Notes under the pieces: generated by a model | What the model was told of the DNA's origin: nothing | Databases searched by the model: none | What the model saw: only the letters and a program-made list of their open reading frames with translations | Shown: positions 1 through 5,000 of the stretch, piece after piece | How the letters are laid out: each line of letters starts with the position of its first letter | Position numbering within the stretch: the stretch's first letter is position 1 | From: DASCNA01 sp036011305 | GTDB taxonomy: Bacteria; Verrucomicrobiota; Lentisphaeria; Victivallales; GWF2-38-69 | DNA: 6,979 nt | NCBI GenBank assembly: GCA_036011305.1 | Contig: DASCNA010000281.1 | Span: 1-6,979 of the forward strand | Reading direction: 5' to 3' | Position numbers and translations under genes: made by a program

Positions 1-2
1 AA

Positions 3-755
3 AAAGAAATTGCAAAAAAGACTAAAGTGGAAAATGAAGTTAAGGTTGCCCGTCAGATACAGCAGGCTATATTACCTAGAATTACAAATACTTACAAAAA
101 TATAGGAATTGAGTTATTTGCAGAATTGCATCCGGCTAAAGATGTAGCAGGTGATTTCTATGATTTCTTTTTTCTTTCTGATAATAAAATGGTTATATTG
201 ATAGCAGATGTTTCAGGAAAAGGTATTTCTGCTGCATTTTTCATGAGCATTGCAAAGCGTGTTCTAAGAAATGTTTGTACAAATGAACCCGATGATCCGG
301 CGGAAGCACTTAAAATAACTAATGAGATTTTAGCCAGTCATAATATTAATATGTTTGTTACAATTTTTCTTATTTATTATGAATTGAATTCTGGAAAAAT
401 AAAATATGCAAATGCCGGACATAATGAGTTATTGCTAGTTAAAGCATCTGGTGAACACGAATATATTGGATGTTTAGGGGATACAGTTGCAGGTTTTCTT
501 CCTGACTTGGACTATAACTCATCTGAAATAATACTTAACCCTGGTGAAACATTAGTACTTTATACGGATGGGGTCACAGAAGCTAATTCTCCTTCTGAAG
601 AAGAGTATGGAGAGAATAGATTGGCAGAATTTATTGTCAAAAATCAAAGTAAAATAGTAAAAGAAGTTGTTCAGGAACTTATAGCAGATGTCCATGATTT
701 TGAACAAGGTGGACAGTTTGATGACATTACTGTAGTAATGTTTAGAAGAAAATGA
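3..755 (+). CDS. SpoIIE/RsbU-like PP2C-family serine phosphatase, C-terminal part (5' truncated)
   Basis: Metal-dependent phosphatase domain of the SpoIIE/RsbU class. Known members dephosphorylate a phosphoserine on a STAS-domain anti-anti-sigma factor and so control a partner-switching pathway in the cytoplasm. The reading frame is open to the left edge. Before the GTG at 27 it continues as KEIAKKTK, which runs into VKVARQIQQAILP, the helical linker and start typical of this domain, so the real start is outside the window. The metal-ligand motifs are all intact (counting the GTG at 27 as residue 1): GDFYD at 42-46, ADVSGKG at 60-66, YTDG at 179-182 and FDDIT at 221-225. The domain is therefore complete and probably active. 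In this family such a linker usually follows a HAMP, PAS, GAF or response-regulator module, but which one is not visible. The gene ends with tandem stops TGA TAA (753-758). It converges on the NRPS gene with a 186-base gap, and its protein partners are not in the window. Confidence 0.93.
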   Translation, partial: KEIAKKTKVENEVKVARQIQQAILPRITNTYKNIGIELFAELHPAKDVAGDFYDFFFLSDNKMVILIADVSGKGISAAFFMSIAKRVLRNVCTNEPDDPAEALKITNEILASHNINMFVTIFLIYYELNSGKIKYANAGHNELLLVKASGEHEYIGCLGDTVAGFLPDLDYNSSEIILNPGETLVLYTDGVTEANSPSEEEYGENRLAEFIVKNQSKIVKEVVQELIADVHDFEQGGQFDDITVVMFRRK

Positions 756-858
756 TAAAATAATGGTTAATTGTAAAATTATCAATTGTTAATGTATGAA
801 TGTTGCAATATAAGAAAAAGGTTGAGATATACTTGACTTTTACATAACTATTCAGGTT

Positions 859-873
859 AAAATAAGTTATTTT
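859..873. repeat. short AT-only palindrome in the convergent spacer
   Basis: AAAATAA-G-TTATTTT is a perfect inverted repeat with 7-base arms around one G. It lies in the 186-base spacer (756-941) between the two converging genes. As RNA it could only form a weak A-U stem, so it is at best a poor bidirectional terminator or a protein-binding palindrome. In DNA this AT-rich it may also be chance. The rest of the spacer holds no open reading frame, tRNA or GC-rich hairpin that I can recognise. Confidence 0.25.
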
Positions 874-941
874 CTATGAAATATTCTTTTACTTTTTATA
901 AGGTTCTATAATCCTAGTGAAGTCCTGAGTATGATAAATAT

Positions 942-2000
942 TTATTTTGGTTTGGGTAAAAAATCTACTTTTTGAAGGTATGCTATATATAACCTTATTA
1001 ATTTATCATAATCATCTTGGAAAGATAAATTCGGATCAATATCTTGAGAAACTCCTGTTATTTCTATATGCTTTATATCTTTATAGTTTAAATAATAATC
1101 TTTTAGTTGATACAGAGCATTCGTTACATTCATTTTACTTATAATATTTTTCCACTTATTTGTATCAATAAGACGTATTTTATATCCGAAAATTGTATTT
1201 AATTTTGTAATATAATCAATCCATTTTAAATTATTAGGATTAGCTAAGTTATAAGTTTTACCTAAAGTTAAATCATTTTGTCCTAATTGAATTATCTTTT
1301 TACTTAGAATATCTACTGGAGTCATTTCTATTGTTTCGTTTTTGAAATTAGGTGCACAACCTAGTTGAATACAGCTCTTAAGTAGAAGTAATAAATTATT
1401 ATTAATATAATTAGATTTGGCAGTTATTGAATCACCTGTAATATTGCCAGGTCTAAAAATAGTTGTAGGAATACCAATATGTGATGCTTGTAAAAGTATT
1501 TGCTCTGATATGAACTTAGTTTGTTCATAACCAGAAAAGCTGTAAGGAAGTTCATTTACATTAGTAGGTAAAAATGATATTTCATTAGTAGAAATATAGT
1601 TGATTTTTTTTAATTTAGATGTTGAAGATATTTTTATTATCTCATATGTACTGTTTACGTTTTCATATTTTAATGTTTCATAATTATAAACATGATTTAC
1701 TTTTGCTCCATTATGATATATTATATCAACTTTGTCACAAATAGTATTATAGTCATTGCTAGATAGCCCTAATTTAGTTTTTCCTAAATTTCCTTTTATA
1801 AAAATTATTCTTGAGAAGTCATATAAAAATTCTTTATTAAATAGTGTTAGCCTTTTTAAAATTTTATTATAGATTTCATCTATGTTTTTTCCTCTTATAA
1901 GGCAATATATAGTGCAATTAGTATTTTTTATTAATGATTCGAGGAGGTAAATCCCAAGAAAACCTGATGCTCCAGTCAAAAGAATATTAGTTTGTTTATA
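942..2000 (-). other. Domain: terminal thioester reductase (R/TD), NAD(P)H-dependent SDR type
   Basis: Residues 1605-1956 form the C-terminus. It releases the carrier-bound peptide by reducing the thioester to an aldehyde, or further to an alcohol, with NAD(P)H. The nucleotide-binding motif is LLTGASGFLG (1611-1620). The catalytic pair is Y1762 and K1766 in GYEQTK, with S1741/T1742 in YISTNE as the likely Ser/Thr partner. Family signatures FRPGNITGDS (1786-1795) and EMTPVDILSKKI (1829-1840) are present. The length of about 350 residues is normal for a complete domain. Whether it does one (two-electron) or two (four-electron) reductions, or a Dieckmann-type release, cannot be decided; the intact Tyr/Lys pair favours true reduction. 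Confidence 0.93.
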
Positions 2001-5000
2001 TGAGCTATTTAAATTTTTTGTATTGATTTTGCTAAGTAAAATTTCATAATATTTCAAATCATTTGAAATATTTGATATACAGGAGTTAATTATTGTATGA
2101 CCATTGTTTATATAATTAGCCAGTTCATAAATAGTAGGATAGTTAAAAATATCCTTAATTTTTAATTGTTTTTTAAATTTTTCATTAATAGCAGTAATTA
2201 AACTTATTGATAATAAAGAGTGACCTCCAATATGGAAAAAATTATCATGAATGCTTATTTTTGTTAACTTTAAAATGTTGAGCCAGATTTGTGCTAATTC
2301 TTTTTCCGTTTGTGTTTTGGGTGATGTATAATTGATCGAAATTAATTCTTTTATGTTTAATGCTGGTAATGATTTCTTGTCTATTTTACCATTAATCGTT
2401 AATGGTATTTTTTTAAGCTTTACAAAAAAGGAAGGAACCATATAATCAGGAAGTAATTTTTTTAAATATTTTCTTAATTTATCTACAATTTTCAATTCAT
2501 CAGAGTTTTTGCATATTCGCGCATCTTTTTTTAATACATAGTAAAGACAGAGTTGTTTGTCGGAATACTCTACTTCAGGATTTTTTTGATATATAGTTGC
2601 TATACATTGAGATATGAAAGGATGTTTTGAGAGGGTATTTTCTATTTCTTCCAACTCAATTCTGTGACCATGTATTTTTACCTGATTGTCAATTCTGCCA
2701 GAAAATTCAATAGTGCCGTCTGATAACCATCGAACAATATCGCCAGTCCTATATATCCATAGATTTTTGCCTAATTTTTGTTCTGCGTCTGTAACAAATG
2801 GATTAGTTATAAATTTTTCTTTTGTTAATGTATCGTTGTTCAAATAGCCTCGAGCTATCCCAACACCACCTATACATAATTCTCCTTTTACTCCTATTGG
2901 TGTAGGATTTAGTTTTGAATCTAATACATATAATTTATAGTTTTGAATTGGCTTACCTATTGGAATATCTGTATATTTTTTAAAGAATTTATTACTGGGT
3001 TGTGTTTTGAAAATGGTTGCAATTACAGTTGCCTCAGTAGGACCATAGGTGTTTATTAATCTAACTTTATTCTCAATAAATCTATTCCAGATTAGATATT
3101 TTTTGATATCAACTTTTTCTCCTCCTATAATCATTAGCCTTAAGCATTCAGGAATAGATATAGTATTAAGAGTATTTACTAATTCATTCCAATAAGAAGT
3201 AGGTAAGTCAACAAGTGTTATTTTATAATTTTTAATTAAATTTATTAACTCATAAGGGGATATTAAACTTTTATCTTTTAAAATTAATGAAGAGCCTGTT
3301 ATTAGGCATGGGAAAATTTCTTCTACTGAAATATCAGAATTAATATTTGAAAATTGTAATATATTATCTTCATCTGTTATATTATAGTTTGTCTTTGCTA
3401 AACAAGCCTGATTTACTAGGCTTTTATGTTCAATCATTACACCTTTAGGGTTGCCAGTAGATCCTGATGTGTATATTATATAAGCCAAGGATTGTGATGT
3501 AGTTGAAGGTTGTTTGCTGTTTGTTTTTGATAATTTGTCTATTTCTGAATTATTTATAATGATTGGTGTAATATGTGCTGGTAGGTTTTTGTTTTCATAA
3601 ATGTGATTTTGTGTCAAAATCAGCTTAGCATCAGTATCGTGTAGTATATATTCTATTCTATTGCTAGGATAATTAGGGTCAATAGGTACATATGCACCAC
3701 CAGCTTTGAGTATGCCTAATATACCGATTATCAGTTCAAGGCTTCTCTCAATACAAATAGGTACTAAAGAATCAGGCATTAAATTTGTATCATATAATTC
3801 TTTATATTTTTTTCTAATCCAAATAGATAATTGATTGGATTTTTCATTAAGTTCTTTATAAGTAAGGTTTTTATCTTTAAAGACTATAGCTATATTATTT
3901 GGATTTTTACTTGTTTGCTCTTCAAAAAGTTGGTGTATCGTTATATCAGGGTATATGGTTTCAGTTTTATTCCATTCATAAACTATTTTGTTATATTCTT
4001 TCTCTGCTAGACAAGAGTATTCACTTAGTCGTTTATTTGGATTTAAAATAATATTTGATATCAGTTGTAGAAAATTTGAAATAAATTGATGTATAAAACT
4101 TTGCTTATATAAAGAATAATCATATTCTAAACGACCTAATAATGTATTATTCTTCTCATCAAAATCCAATAAAATCTTATCTTTTACTGCTCCAGAATGT
4201 GCTTGTATTAGGTCAAAATACCAGTTTTTATATTCGAGTTCTTGTCTTGGCTCTAAAACAAATGCAATATTTGAAAAATTTTCTAAATATTTTTTCCTCC
4301 TATAAGTATTTAAAACTAAATTATAAGGAATTTTATTTTTATATATTTCAATATTTCTATTATGAACTTTTTTAATGAAATCTTGAAACGATTGTTTACC
4401 TCCTATTGTTATAGATAACAATAGATTTTGTAGTATGTTACCAAACAAGGTTACTAAATTTTCATCATTTCTTCCATCAATTACGGTATTTATACAAATT
4501 TTTTTATTTTCAGTATATTTGTACAAGGATAAGTAGAAAAAAGATAGTAGAATTGTAAATAGACTTACATTGTTTGCTTTTGCGATAGCTTTAATTCTCA
4601 TAGTATCAGATTTTGATATTTGGAATGTAATCTGACTTCCACTTCTAATAAACAGTTTTTTGTTCTTTCCATATGGAGGAAATTCTGATGGTTTATATTC
4701 CTCAGCAAATTTTTCCCAGAAATCTATTTTTCTTTTATCTATAGCAAGAATATTTTTTTTATCATTTAGGACATTATAGTAATAAGATACAGGTAGTTTT
4801 AACATTTTAAATTTGTTATAATTTTTTTTATCTTCGTATATTCTTTTTAAATTAGGTAAAAAAATCTTATTGATGGATGTTGCATCTGATATTATATGAT
4901 GAAATACAATTAATAATTTGAAATTATTATTATCTAATTTAAATAGGAAAAATCTAATTAAGGGTGTTTGATTTAAGTTAAATATTTCTTTTATAAATAT

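Noticed and set aside
27..29. GTG as the start codon of the phosphatase gene
   Set aside because: The frame is open to position 3 with a continuous charged helix (KEIAKKTK) leading into the domain, and no Shine-Dalgarno sequence precedes it. The gene is cut by the left edge.
552..785. 77-codon open frame on the - strand across the phosphatase end
   Set aside because: Shadow of the phosphatase gene: low-complexity Ile/Phe/Ser-rich translation with no family features.
769..787. Hairpin AATTG-N9-CAATT just after the phosphatase stop as a terminator
   Set aside because: Only five base pairs, mostly A-T, with no following T-run; too weak to call a terminator.
833..863. Promoter-like TTGACT followed by TAAAAT
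   Set aside because: The spacing of 19 bases is too long, the -10 is imperfect, and it would transcribe antisense into the NRPS gene with no gene to serve. Chance matches are expected in DNA this AT-rich.
947..1144. 65-codon open frame on the + strand inside the NRPS 3' end
   Set aside because: Antisense shadow of the reductase coding sequence; no ribosome binding site or recognisable domain.
942..2000. Terminal domain as a thioesterase
   Set aside because: There is no GxSxG esterase motif in the expected place; GASGFLG plus YxxxK identify an SDR-type reductase.
4142..4375. 77-codon open frame on the + strand inside the condensation domain
   Set aside because: Antisense shadow in AT-rich DNA, with a Tyr/Phe/Leu-rich translation and no family signature.
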